This document shows positions 56,401 through 64,000 of a stretch of 64,000 nucleotides of DNA, in pieces. The stretch covers positions 43,259 through 107,258 of the forward strand of contig LNBW01000021.1 of NCBI GenBank assembly GCA_001567255.1. Reading direction: 5' to 3'. The notes below the pieces were generated by a model that saw nothing but the letters and a program-made list of their open reading frames with translations, was not told the origin of the DNA and made no database searches. Origin of the DNA: Bacteroidetes bacterium OLB9. Lineage in GTDB: Bacteria; Bacteroidota; Bacteroidia; Chitinophagales; Saprospiraceae. The position numbers and the translations under genes are program-made. Position 1 is the first letter of the stretch; every line of letters begins with the position of its first letter.

Positions 56401-59400
56401 ATGAAACAATTGTTAATTACTTTTTCATTGATACTATTTGGAACGATACTTGGTATCGGTCAGAAAATGGTTTCAGGAGTGGTGACAGACCAGTCTGGTA
56501 TGCCACTAATCGGTGCAAGTGTCGTAGCCAAAGGAGCTGTTGGTGTTGGGACTATCACTGATGTCGAAGGAGCGTATAGGCTTTCGCTCCCTGAGAATGT
56601 TAATACACTGGTATTTAGTTATACCGGTTATGGTACCCGTGAAATGGAAGTAGGAGGGGCATCAGTAATCAATATTTCACTTGAAGAAGGTTCTTTTCTT
56701 GATGAAGTAGTGGTAGTAGGTTATGGTGTGCAGCGCAAAAGTGATGTGACATCTTCAATTTCCAGCGTAAAAGGTAGTGATGTAGCAACTTTGATATCAC
56801 CTACCGTTACAACCCAACTAGCAGGTAGAGCTGCTGGTGTTCAGGTCACTACTCCTAACGGAATACTTGGAGAAGCACCTAAGGTAAGAATCAGGGGTAT
56901 TGCATCTGTAAACTCTGGAACTGATCCGCTGTATGTAGTGGATGGTATGCCTATCTACTCAGGATATTTAGGTGGTGAAGCTTCTGCTTCAGGTTTGGGT
57001 GATTTAAACCCAGATGATATTGAATCTTATGAAGTTTTGAAAGATGGAGCTGCTACCGCTATTTATGGTTCTCGTGGTGCCAATGGAGTAATCCTGATCA
57101 CTACTAAGAAAGGCAGAAAAGGAGCTACCCAGATTTCATTAAATTCAAGTTTTGGATTTGCTAATCCGGTTAAGTTGTTTGACTTGCTTCAGACGCCTGA
57201 TTTCCTAACAATCGCAAATGAAAAAAGAACGAATAGAGGTCAAGCTCCATGGGCTATTGGTAGTGAATTTAATACGGATTGGCAGGCAGAAGTGCTCAAC
57301 AAAAATGCTTTTCAGACAGATCACTCTCTGGCTGTTTCAGGAGGAAATGCAGGTACTACCTACTATTTCTCCCTTGGATATAATAACCAAGAAGGTATTG
57401 CTAAAAGCAATTCCATGGATAGATATAGTCTCAGAGGTGTCTTGGATCAAAAGATTTATAAGTGGCTTTCTGTAGGTACAAACTTAAATGTTTCTCAAAC
57501 AAGTTATGTAGGATTGAATACAGGAGGTAACTCTCTCTCAGGAAATATGTTTAATGCCATCAGACAATTACCTAATACACCTGCTCTAGATCCTAATAAT
57601 CCTACAGGATATAACTTATCTGCTAATGGCTCTAATGTAGGTCAATGGGACAATACAGATCCAGTAGGTGATAATATCTCAAATATCGCATTTGTATTAG
57701 CTAATAACACGTACCAATCACAAGTAAGAAGAATAGTAGCTAGTGCGTATGCATCTGCTGATATAGTCACAGGTCTTAATTATCGTTTACAAGCCAGTAT
57801 TGATAATCCTTATACAACTGGTTTTATATTCTGGAGTCCACGACATGGGGATGGAAAAGGATATAATGGCATCATTGAAAATAATGTGGATAATTTATTG
57901 CGTTGGAATTTACAGCATATCTTAAATTACAACACTGTATTTGCAGATAAGCACAGTCTAGGACTAACGGCTGTAGCTGAATACCAGAAAGAACATAATG
58001 AAGGTTTTTATAGCCAAGGACAAGATTTGCTAGATGAATTTTATAACAAAGTCACTGTATCTAATTCTTATGGCGTTCAATCTTCTGGCGGTGGTGCAAC
58101 AGAATCTGGTCTTATCGCATATCTAGGAAGAGTTAATTATAACTATGATCAAAAATATTTTGCTCAATTGTCCTTCAGAAGAGATGGATTGTCAAAATTG
58201 AGTGAATCAAATAGATGGAACAACTTCTTGGGTTATTCTTTAGGATGGAACGTAGCTAATGAGTCTTTCTGGGGAAATTTAAAGAATACCATTTCACAAT
58301 TTAAGTTAAGATATTCTTATGCTGCAGTAGGTAATACTGAATTTGGTTCTTATCCTTATCTTGGGTTGACAGTTGGTTCTAGATATGGTGCCTTAAATGG
58401 TCTTGCATTTAGCCAATTCGGTAATGATGCTTTGACATGGGAAACTAGTAAGAAGTCTGACTTTGGTTTAGATGTTGCATTTATGAGCAATAGGTTGAGA
58501 ATGAGCTTTGATTATTATAAGAATGATATAGATAATTTAGTGTTCTCTGAGCCAGTTCCACCTTCACTGGGTGTTCCTAATAACCGCATCAACAAAAATA
58601 TCGGTAAATCCCTCAATAAAGGTTTTGAGATTGAAGCAGCTTACGATGTGTTGAATAGCGATGACTTCAGGTGGACACTGGGCGCTAACCTGACACTGTC
58701 TAAAAATCAGATTGTAGAGTTACCAAATGGTGGTGCTGATATTATTGGTGGTACTTCTACTAATGTAAATATAGCGCCAAACATCATCATAAGAGAAGGT
58801 GAATCTATGAATAGCCTTTTTGGTTTTGAATATTGGGGTGTAAATCCGGCTAATGGTAATCCTGTGTATGTAAAGGCAGATGGAAGTCTGGTTCAAGGTA
58901 ATATTCCAGATGGGTTGTATTATAGTTTTGATTCTTCAAATCCAGGAGTATTAGGAGAAAGAAGTTCACTCGCTTCATCTGATAGAAAAATTTTAGGCAA
59001 TACACTGCCTACTTACTTTGGAGGTATCACTTCAAGTATGAATTACAAACAGTTTGACTTGAATTTCTTAGTTAGATTTAGTGGTGGTAACAAAATATTT
59101 AATTCTACACGACGTGAGTTGATGAACTTAAACTTGAATAATAATAGCACAGAAATACTAGGAAGATGGCAAAGCCCTGAAAACCCTGGTGATGGTGTTA
59201 CACCGAGATTGTGGGCTAGCAGCAATACCTTTGTAAATCTTTCAAGTGCTGCTACGACACGTTTTGTTGAGGATGGTGATTTTGTAAGTGTGGACAATAT
59301 TACTTTAGGCTATTCACTTGCTAATGATGTCGTCAGTAGAATAGGCATCAGTGGCTTGAGGGTTTATGTTGCAGCTCAAAATCCTATTATGATCACTAAG

Positions 59401-59499
59401 TACAAGGGATTAAACCCTGAAATGGAAGTCAATGGCGTTGATATTAATGGTACTCCAAGAGCAAGAATTATGTCATTTGGACTGAATGTTAAGTTCTAA
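56401..59499 (+). CDS. SusC/RagA family TonB-linked outer-membrane transporter
   Basis: The 1032-residue protein has a signal peptide, a CarboxypepD_reg-like domain (VSGVVTDQSGMPLIGASVVAKG), the SusC box DEVVVVGYGVQRKSDVTSSI, a TonB plug (DPLYVVDGMPIYSG, DIESYEVLKDGAATAIYGSRG, GVILITTKKG) and a large barrel ending in RIMSFGLNVKF. It imports oligosaccharides or peptides across the outer membrane with its SusD partner, powered by TonB/ExbBD. No glycoside hydrolase, ECF sigma/anti-sigma or hybrid sensor gene is adjacent, so the nutrient cannot be predicted. susD follows after 31 bp. Confidence 0.96.
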   Translation: MKQLLITFSLILFGTILGIGQKMVSGVVTDQSGMPLIGASVVAKGAVGVGTITDVEGAYRLSLPENVNTLVFSYTGYGTREMEVGGASVINISLEEGSFLDEVVVVGYGVQRKSDVTSSISSVKGSDVATLISPTVTTQLAGRAAGVQVTTPNGILGEAPKVRIRGIASVNSGTDPLYVVDGMPIYSGYLGGEASASGLGDLNPDDIESYEVLKDGAATAIYGSRGANGVILITTKKGRKGATQISLNSSFGFANPVKLFDLLQTPDFLTIANEKRTNRGQAPWAIGSEFNTDWQAEVLNKNAFQTDHSLAVSGGNAGTTYYFSLGYNNQEGIAKSNSMDRYSLRGVLDQKIYKWLSVGTNLNVSQTSYVGLNTGGNSLSGNMFNAIRQLPNTPALDPNNPTGYNLSANGSNVGQWDNTDPVGDNISNIAFVLANNTYQSQVRRIVASAYASADIVTGLNYRLQASIDNPYTTGFIFWSPRHGDGKGYNGIIENNVDNLLRWNLQHILNYNTVFADKHSLGLTAVAEYQKEHNEGFYSQGQDLLDEFYNKVTVSNSYGVQSSGGGATESGLIAYLGRVNYNYDQKYFAQLSFRRDGLSKLSESNRWNNFLGYSLGWNVANESFWGNLKNTISQFKLRYSYAAVGNTEFGSYPYLGLTVGSRYGALNGLAFSQFGNDALTWETSKKSDFGLDVAFMSNRLRMSFDYYKNDIDNLVFSEPVPPSLGVPNNRINKNIGKSLNKGFEIEAAYDVLNSDDFRWTLGANLTLSKNQIVELPNGGADIIGGTSTNVNIAPNIIIREGESMNSLFGFEYWGVNPANGNPVYVKADGSLVQGNIPDGLYYSFDSSNPGVLGERSSLASSDRKILGNTLPTYFGGITSSMNYKQFDLNFLVRFSGGNKIFNSTRRELMNLNLNNNSTEILGRWQSPENPGDGVTPRLWASSNTFVNLSSAATTRFVEDGDFVSVDNITLGYSLANDVVSRIGISGLRVYVAAQNPIMITKYKGLNPEMEVNGVDINGTPRARIMSFGLNVKF

Positions 59500-59530
59500 T
59501 TATTATTTTCTAAAATTATAAATATTTAAA

Positions 59531-61073
59531 ATGAGAAATATATTAAATAAATTCTTTTTTGCGGCTCTGCTGGTTTTTTACAGCTCATAGTTGTACAGAG
59601 GATAATATTCTCAATCTGCAGCCTATTAATAATATCTCAGTTGATCAGTCTTTCTCTTCACCATCATTGATTGAGAGTTCTATCAACGGTATGTATAATG
59701 CTGCAGCTATTGGACAGTATAACTCAACCAGTCCAAACGGTGGAAGAGGTTATATCTGGGGTGCTGCTTTTGTTCAACAGGGGGATAACAGAGGAGAAGA
59801 TGTCGTGAATCAAGCAACTTTCTACCAGTTGACTTATACAGCAACTTATGACCCAACTACTGCCAACAATGTATATTACTGGATAGATGGTTATAGGTTG
59901 ATCAATAGATGTAATCTAGTAATAGAAGGTGTGACCAAAGCTGTAGCTGATGGAATTATATCTTCAGATAAGGGTAATGATTATATTGGTCAAGCTAAGT
60001 TTTTGAGAGCAATAACGCACTTTGAGATGTGTAACTTCTTTGCACGACCATATCACATTAATGCTAATGCTCCAGGCATACCATATCGTGAGACAGGTGT
60101 GGATACGCAAGCAGAAATTGATGCCGGTATAAGTCAAGGAAGAGGTACGGTCGGTGATGTTTATAGTAAGGTTTTAGCAGACTTAAATGATGCAGAAAAT
60201 CTTATTTCAAATACATCTTTGACGAAAGCAAATAAAAATGCAGCCATTGCTTTCAAGACAAGAGTTTATCTTCACATGAGAGATTGGTCTAATGTTATAA
60301 AAGAAGGCCTTAAACTCGAAGGAAAATACACACTAGAAGCACATCCTGGCACTCCTTTCCTAAATTCTTATAAGAATAGCGAGTCTATCTTTTCAATCAT
60401 GCAAGATGCGACCAATAATCCGGGTGTAAATGCCGGTCTAGCATCACAATACAAGAGACGTGAGCTTGTTTGCATCAGTCCTATTATCTGGACTAATCCG
60501 GGATGGCTAGCAGATGATAAGAGGAGATATGAAAATAGTAGCGATCCTCTAGCTATGGTATTCACAGGCAGTAGAGGAGTTAAATTTACTAATAAGTATA
60601 AGGACGATTCAGGATACACAGATGCTGCACCTGTCATTAGATATGCAGAAGTACTACTAAATATGGCTGAAGCCTATGCAAGAAGTGAAGATACTGGCAA
60701 AGGGCTTGAATATTTGAATAAGGTTCGTAATAGATCATTAGCAGACGTTGCATCTCAAGCTTATACGGATTTTGGCAGTAAAAACGATCTAGTCAAGGCT
60801 ATACTTCTTGAAAGACGTATTGAGTTCTTAATGGAAGGTAGAAGATGGCAAGATATCCATAGATTGCAGCAAGATGATATTGCCCCTATAGATGGTATTC
60901 CTGCAAAGGTAGCTAATGGGGTGCCACCAGCAGCAGCTTTTGATCTAAGCACACCTTATGCTGGTCCTTATGGTGTAGCAAATGTCCCTTATAGTGATCA
61001 TAGGTTTGTTTGGCCTCTTCCTCAGGTTGAATTGGATTCAAATCCAAACTTGGATCAAAATGAAGGATATTAA
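59531..61073 (+). CDS. SusD/RagB family nutrient-binding outer-membrane lipoprotein (frameshifted in signal peptide)
   Basis: The ~513-residue surface lipoprotein pairs with SusC and captures substrate. The true start is the ATG at 59531: reading MRNILNKFFFAALLVF and then, after removing one T from the six-base run 59574-59579, TAHSC followed by TEDN, which gives a proper lipobox. Without the correction the signal peptide is lost. The mature protein has TPR-like helices and SusD features: INGMYNAAAIGQYN, GQAKFLRAITHFEMCNFFARP, YAEVLLNMAEAYAR, LEYLNKVRNRS, LLERRIEFLMEGRRWQDI and a C-terminal WPLPQVELDSNPNL. It is followed by a strong terminator. Confidence 0.93.
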
Positions 61074-61106
61074 TAGAATATAGTTTGTCATTTTGATAAA
61101 TTTGGG

Positions 61107-61144
61107 TTGCCTGTGTTACGAAAATCGTAGCACAGGCAATTTTC
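61107..61144 (+). terminator. Intrinsic terminator of the susC-susD unit
   Basis: 15-bp stem TTGCCTGTGTTACGA (61107-61121)/TCGTAGCACAGGCAA (61125-61139) with one T-G wobble and an AAA loop, followed by TTTTC, 34 bp after the susD stop. Confidence 0.9.
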
Positions 61145-61223
61145 TTTAGAAAGTCAGGAACTTTTTGACAATATCAATGGTTTGTACCAATGACTGCATA
61201 CAGTGCAGTAGTATATTATTTTA

Positions 61224-61593
61224 GGGGATGTCCGGTATCGACAGGAAAGATCACCGGTTTGTAAGCATGCCGGAGCAAGGTTGTTCACTCCGCAAAAAAT
61301 GATGACCGATTTATAAATGGCGATAATAATTTCGCATTAGCTGCGTAATCTAGGATTATAAAGCTTTTAGTGCCGCCCGGATGACGTCCGATACAAGCCG
61401 GTAGCCGCACTTAACCAGACCCGCGGACTAGGAGAGTGGGATGCTTCGACCACAATCTGAAACATTAGAAGATAAGATGAAGGCGCCGTTGGCTTTTGTA
61501 CCTGCCTGATTCCGAAAATCCGAACAAAAGCTAAGCATGTAGAAAGCACTCTGTTGCTTTGTCTGGACCAGGGTTCGACTCCCTGCATCTCCA
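61224..61593 (+). ncRNA. ssrA: Transfer-messenger RNA (tmRNA), tag ending GDNNFALAA
   Basis: The 370-nt RNA has a perfect tRNA-like acceptor stem: GGGGATG (61224-61230) pairs with CATCTCC (61586-61592, one G-U), with discriminator A61593. The T arm CAGGG-TTCGACT-CCCTG is directly upstream. CCA does not appear to be encoded (ACA follows). The tag frame reads GGC GAT AAT AAT TTC GCA TTA GCT GCG TAA at 61319-61348, giving GDNNFALAA, close to the GENNYALAA-type tags of Bacteroidota. tmRNA rescues stalled ribosomes with SmpB and marks nascent chains for ClpXP; smpB is not in the window. Confidence 0.96.
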
Positions 61594-61599
61594 CAATTT

Positions 61600-61633
61600 A
61601 AGCCCTTGAAGTCATGACTTTAAGGGCTTTTTG
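61600..61633 (+). terminator. Intrinsic terminator of ssrA
   Basis: Long inverted repeat AAGCCCTTGAAGTC/GACTTTAAGGGCTT with a TTTTT tail directly after the tmRNA 3' end, with a small mismatch in the stem. Confidence 0.9.
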
Positions 61634-61670
61634 ATACTATTATTTTTGATTGTAGTAAAATTATATATTT

Positions 61671-63056
61671 GTGAATGTACCATTTATAGATTTTCATAAT
61701 CATAATATATGGCATACGGATGAAGTGCTTGAGGTCGTTTCTGTGCATGGCCATCAGCAAAAACAAAAGAAGTATTATACCATAGGTTATCATCCTTGGT
61801 GGACACTAGAAAGGCTTGCTGAATCGCAATTAGCATTACTGTCAGAATCATATGCAGATGATCCATTCTGTTTAGGATTAGGAGAGTTTGGTTTGGACAA
61901 TCTCAAAGGAGCTGACCTAGATCTGCAAGAGGAGATTTTCATACAGCAAATAGAAGTGGCTAATCAATTAAGTGCACCGGTCATAGTACATTGTGTAAGA
62001 GCGTATGATAGAATGATCCGTCTTCGGGCTAATTATGGCAAGACACCCTGGGTGATACATGGATTTGTGCGCAATCAAGTTTTGGCAGGCCAGTTACTAG
62101 ATAAAGGATTCTACCTATCGGTCGCACCACATGAGAAGATGAATAAGGTCTTTGTGGAGATGCTTCAATATATACCTTTGGATCGAACTTTTATTGAAAC
62201 AGACAGTGAGTTTAATACAGATATTTGGAATAGATACCGTATTTTTGCCGGTCTTCGCAGCGAGTCAGAGGACAAAGTCAGAGAAGTCATTTTTGAAAAT
62301 TTTAAAATATTTTTTGATCATAAATGGAAAACGCCTAAATGGTGCGAACGCACAGCACTTCTGATTGGTAATGACAATTTGGAGCAACTACAAAATGCAA
62401 AAATACTTTTAGTGGGTCTGGGTGGTGTCGGTAGTTATGCTGGTGAATTTCTTGTCAGAGCAGGAGTAGGAGAGATGGTAATCATTGACGGTGATACGGT
62501 TGATGAGACGAATATCAATCGTCAGATGCAGGCGCTACAAAGTACTATAGGTATGTCAAAAGCAGCTCTGCTAAGTGAAAGATTTTTGGATATTAATCCG
62601 GCACTTAAACTACGTGCTTATAAGAAATTTATGGAGCCTGAAGATATGGAGGCGCTCATCAAAGCAGAAAGGTTTGATTATGTGCTGGATTGTATAGATA
62701 GTTTAAGTCCTAAGCTGGTTTTGCTCAAGGCGGCAGTACAGCATAAAGTAAAAGTAATCAGTGCGATGGGCGCCGGAGGCAAGCTAGATCCTTCAAAGAT
62801 TAGGGTTGCCGGAGTTTTTGAAACTAAGGAATGCAAATTTGCACAAACAGTCAAAAAGCGATTGAAAAGAGAAGGCATCAGACGTGGTATTACTGCTGTA
62901 TATTCTGAAGAAATACAACCCAAACACACTCTTGAATATACTGATGGTAAAAATTATAAAAAATCTTACTACGGAACTATTTCTTACATGCCTGCGCTCT
63001 TTGGACTGACAATGGCCGCCACAGCCATTCGACGTATCATGAAAGCCGGCCAATAA
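61671..63056 (+). CDS. TatD-like hydrolase fused to tRNA threonylcarbamoyladenosine dehydratase (TcdA)
   Basis: The 461-residue protein has two domains in one frame. Residues 1-215 are a compact TatD-like metal-dependent hydrolase with IDFHNHN, GLGEFGLD, VIVHCVRA, VIHGF and IETDSE as metal-site motifs. Residues about 222-461 are an E1-like TcdA/CsdL: WCERTALLIGNDNL, ILLVGLGGVGSYAGEFLVRAGVG, VDETNINRQMQAL, DCIDSLSPKL and KKSYYGTISYMPALFG. TcdA cyclises t6A37 to ct6A in tRNA. The start codon is GTG at 61671. A true fusion or two neighbouring genes joined by compensating sequence errors are both possible. It converges with a lipoprotein gene, with 2 bp between stops. Confidence 0.85.
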   Translation: MNVPFIDFHNHNIWHTDEVLEVVSVHGHQQKQKKYYTIGYHPWWTLERLAESQLALLSESYADDPFCLGLGEFGLDNLKGADLDLQEEIFIQQIEVANQLSAPVIVHCVRAYDRMIRLRANYGKTPWVIHGFVRNQVLAGQLLDKGFYLSVAPHEKMNKVFVEMLQYIPLDRTFIETDSEFNTDIWNRYRIFAGLRSESEDKVREVIFENFKIFFDHKWKTPKWCERTALLIGNDNLEQLQNAKILLVGLGGVGSYAGEFLVRAGVGEMVIIDGDTVDETNINRQMQALQSTIGMSKAALLSERFLDINPALKLRAYKKFMEPEDMEALIKAERFDYVLDCIDSLSPKLVLLKAAVQHKVKVISAMGAGGKLDPSKIRVAGVFETKECKFAQTVKKRLKREGIRRGITAVYSEEIQPKHTLEYTDGKNYKKSYYGTISYMPALFGLTMAATAIRRIMKAGQ

Positions 63057-63058
63057 TA

Positions 63059-63658
63059 TTATGGCTCTTTAACAGCTTGCAGTGTACAATGATCATCCAG
63101 TGTGATAGGTGGAATTTTTATCCCATTATAGTTGATAGTATCTTTAGAAATCAACTTTAGTTTCAATAACCCACTCAGCGTTTTGTTATCTTTGCTTAGC
63201 GCAAGGGCTGTTTTGACACCCAAATCCACAGTAACAATCTGACTTTCTGTGGCCAGCGGCACAAGGTTTTTTAAGTCCGCCTGAAATCCCGGAATCAACG
63301 TATCTACGCTGACGGTATCTTTATGAATTATCGTACCAAAAAAACTGATTAAAGTAGATGAACTTTCTATGTCAAACAAGACCTTGTGTTGATCCTGTGT
63401 AAATTTAATCTCCATATCTGCATCTTCAAAAAGAGCCGAAGATTGATCGCATTGTACATTAATATCATACTCACCGATAAATCTTTTTTGATAGGTGCAG
63501 CTCCCATCACTTTCAGTAGCATTAGGATCAAAATTATCTGCTTGAGCATCAGTACAACCTTTAATGATCAGGTCGTCAGGATCAGGATCTTTTTTACATG
63601 ATGACAGTACAATCCCAAACATAATAATAAATACCAGGAAATGATTGATATACTTCAT
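63059..63658 (-). CDS. Lipoprotein with GCTDAxAxNFDPxA Cys motif, function unknown
   Basis: The ~199-residue protein starts at Met 63658 (MKYINHFLVFIIMFGIVLSSC), giving a lipoprotein signal; the longer frame start at 63685 is overlapped by a TACTTTTG -7 element (63683-63690) and is not used. After the lipobox comes KGCTDAQADNFDPNATESDG with a following SC pair, the same short Cys-containing unit as in the MbnP-like protein at 42138. The rest is a beta-rich domain with no recognised family. The expected location is the cell surface. Confidence 0.7.
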   Translation of the reverse strand: MKYINHFLVFIIMFGIVLSSCKKDPDPDDLIIKGCTDAQADNFDPNATESDGSCTYQKRFIGEYDINVQCDQSSALFEDADMEIKFTQDQHKVLFDIESSSTLISFFGTIIHKDTVSVDTLIPGFQADLKNLVPLATESQIVTVDLGVKTALALSKDNKTLSGLLKLKLISKDTINYNGIKIPPITLDDHCTLQAVKEP

Positions 63659-64000
63659 AAGGATACAATAATAATTAAAGTTCAAAAGTATAGAAAAGAT
63701 AGGTGATTTTCTGTGTTTTTAGGAATAATTATCGCTTATGCGCTGCAATGGTATAGATTTTCAATACGTTAGTAGTGCGCATTTGAGTCGATTTTGTCTT
63801 GATAGATATGAGCATATTTGCATAATCGATACTATGTTGGTACTATGTATGGCCTTTTTTATTATTTGCCAATAGAGTAATCTACCTGGTTAATGATAGA
63901 TATTACGAGCGGATTGAATAAAATTGTTACTGATGTATAGTTTGCAATATTCAATTAAAACAAGGGTTGTATTGTGTAATTGTCCTGGTGTATGCTCTAG
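63659..64000. other. Right-end non-coding region (342 bp to window edge)
   Basis: Apart from the -7 element at 63683-63690 for the preceding lipoprotein gene, I see no gene, RNA, repeat or convincing promoter. It may be the upstream region of a gene beyond the window. Confidence 0.4.

Noticed and set aside
61367..61594. 75-aa minus-strand ORF (starts MEMQGVEPWSR)
   Set aside because: It lies entirely within the tmRNA on the opposite strand. This type of translation is a well-known artefact of the tmRNA 3' domain.
61664..61671. TATATTTG -7-like element before the TatD-TcdA gene
   Set aside because: Its last base is the first base of the GTG start codon and the TTG is only 15 nt upstream, so a functional promoter there would not give a translatable leader.

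Overview
The window is about 64 kb of a Bacteroidota chromosome, most like the Saprospiria/Chitinophagia side of the phylum (this placement is inference). Supporting signs are a SusC/SusD pair, four proteins ending in a type IX secretion (T9SS) sorting domain, many lipoproteins with a C-terminal-Cys lipobox, DUF4175 and DUF5686 proteins, few Shine-Dalgarno sites, and TAnnTTTG -7 promoter elements (TTG-N17..23-TAnnTTTG where the upstream half is visible). The tmRNA encodes a tag ending in NNFALAA. There is no phage, insertion sequence or CRISPR array, and I found no tRNA or rRNA.

Layout. 0-4.2 kb (+): end of a patatin-like protein, an NAD-dependent epimerase, a DPP III-type metallopeptidase and a small lipoprotein. 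4.3-21.5 kb: a baeRF-family protein, an FMN-binding glutamate-synthase-like protein, a 5-alpha-reductase-like membrane protein with an epimerase, an isoaspartyl peptidase, the ybeY/anti-sigma-like/DUF4175 group, an S9 peptidase, a PepSY protein, an esterase and four small cytosolic proteins (DUF2200, YdeI-like, DUF1801, VOC). 21.6-29.8 kb (-): a complete phosphate regulon, from an OprP-like porin through pstSCAB and phoU to phoB-phoR. 30.5-37.1 kb (-): three T9SS-exported proteins around pabA/pabB. 37.4-42.1 kb (+): a small membrane protein, an oxidoreductase, a lipoprotein and a polyprenyl sugar-phosphate transferase, probably for surface polysaccharide, then another T9SS protein. 42.1-44.8 kb (-): apbE, an exonuclease and an MbnP-like lipoprotein. 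45.2-49.2 kb (+): Mn-type SOD, a GT35 phosphorylase relative, an A-type Fe-S carrier and ruvB. 49.2-56.1 kb: a LuxE-like protein, HMG-CoA lyase, DUF5686, a YheT hydrolase and a small beta-barrel. 56.4-61.1 kb (+): SusC/SusD. 61.2-63.7 kb: ssrA, a TatD-TcdA fusion and a lipoprotein.

At least seven genes are split by one-base length changes, mostly in A/T runs: the S9 peptidase twice, phoR, phoU, pstS, the DUF5686 gene and susD. The 5-alpha-reductase-like gene also carries a frameshift. Each reads on intact in another frame to a family-typical end, so I annotate them as single genes. The pattern suggests read or assembly error rather than gene decay.

The most notable observations are a PstS-like segment inserted in the PstC permease, the missing PLP lysine in the phosphorylase relative, the single-frame TatD-TcdA fusion, an Asp-to-Gly change in ApbE, and two diverged copies of a ~113-bp intergenic repeat 20 kb apart.
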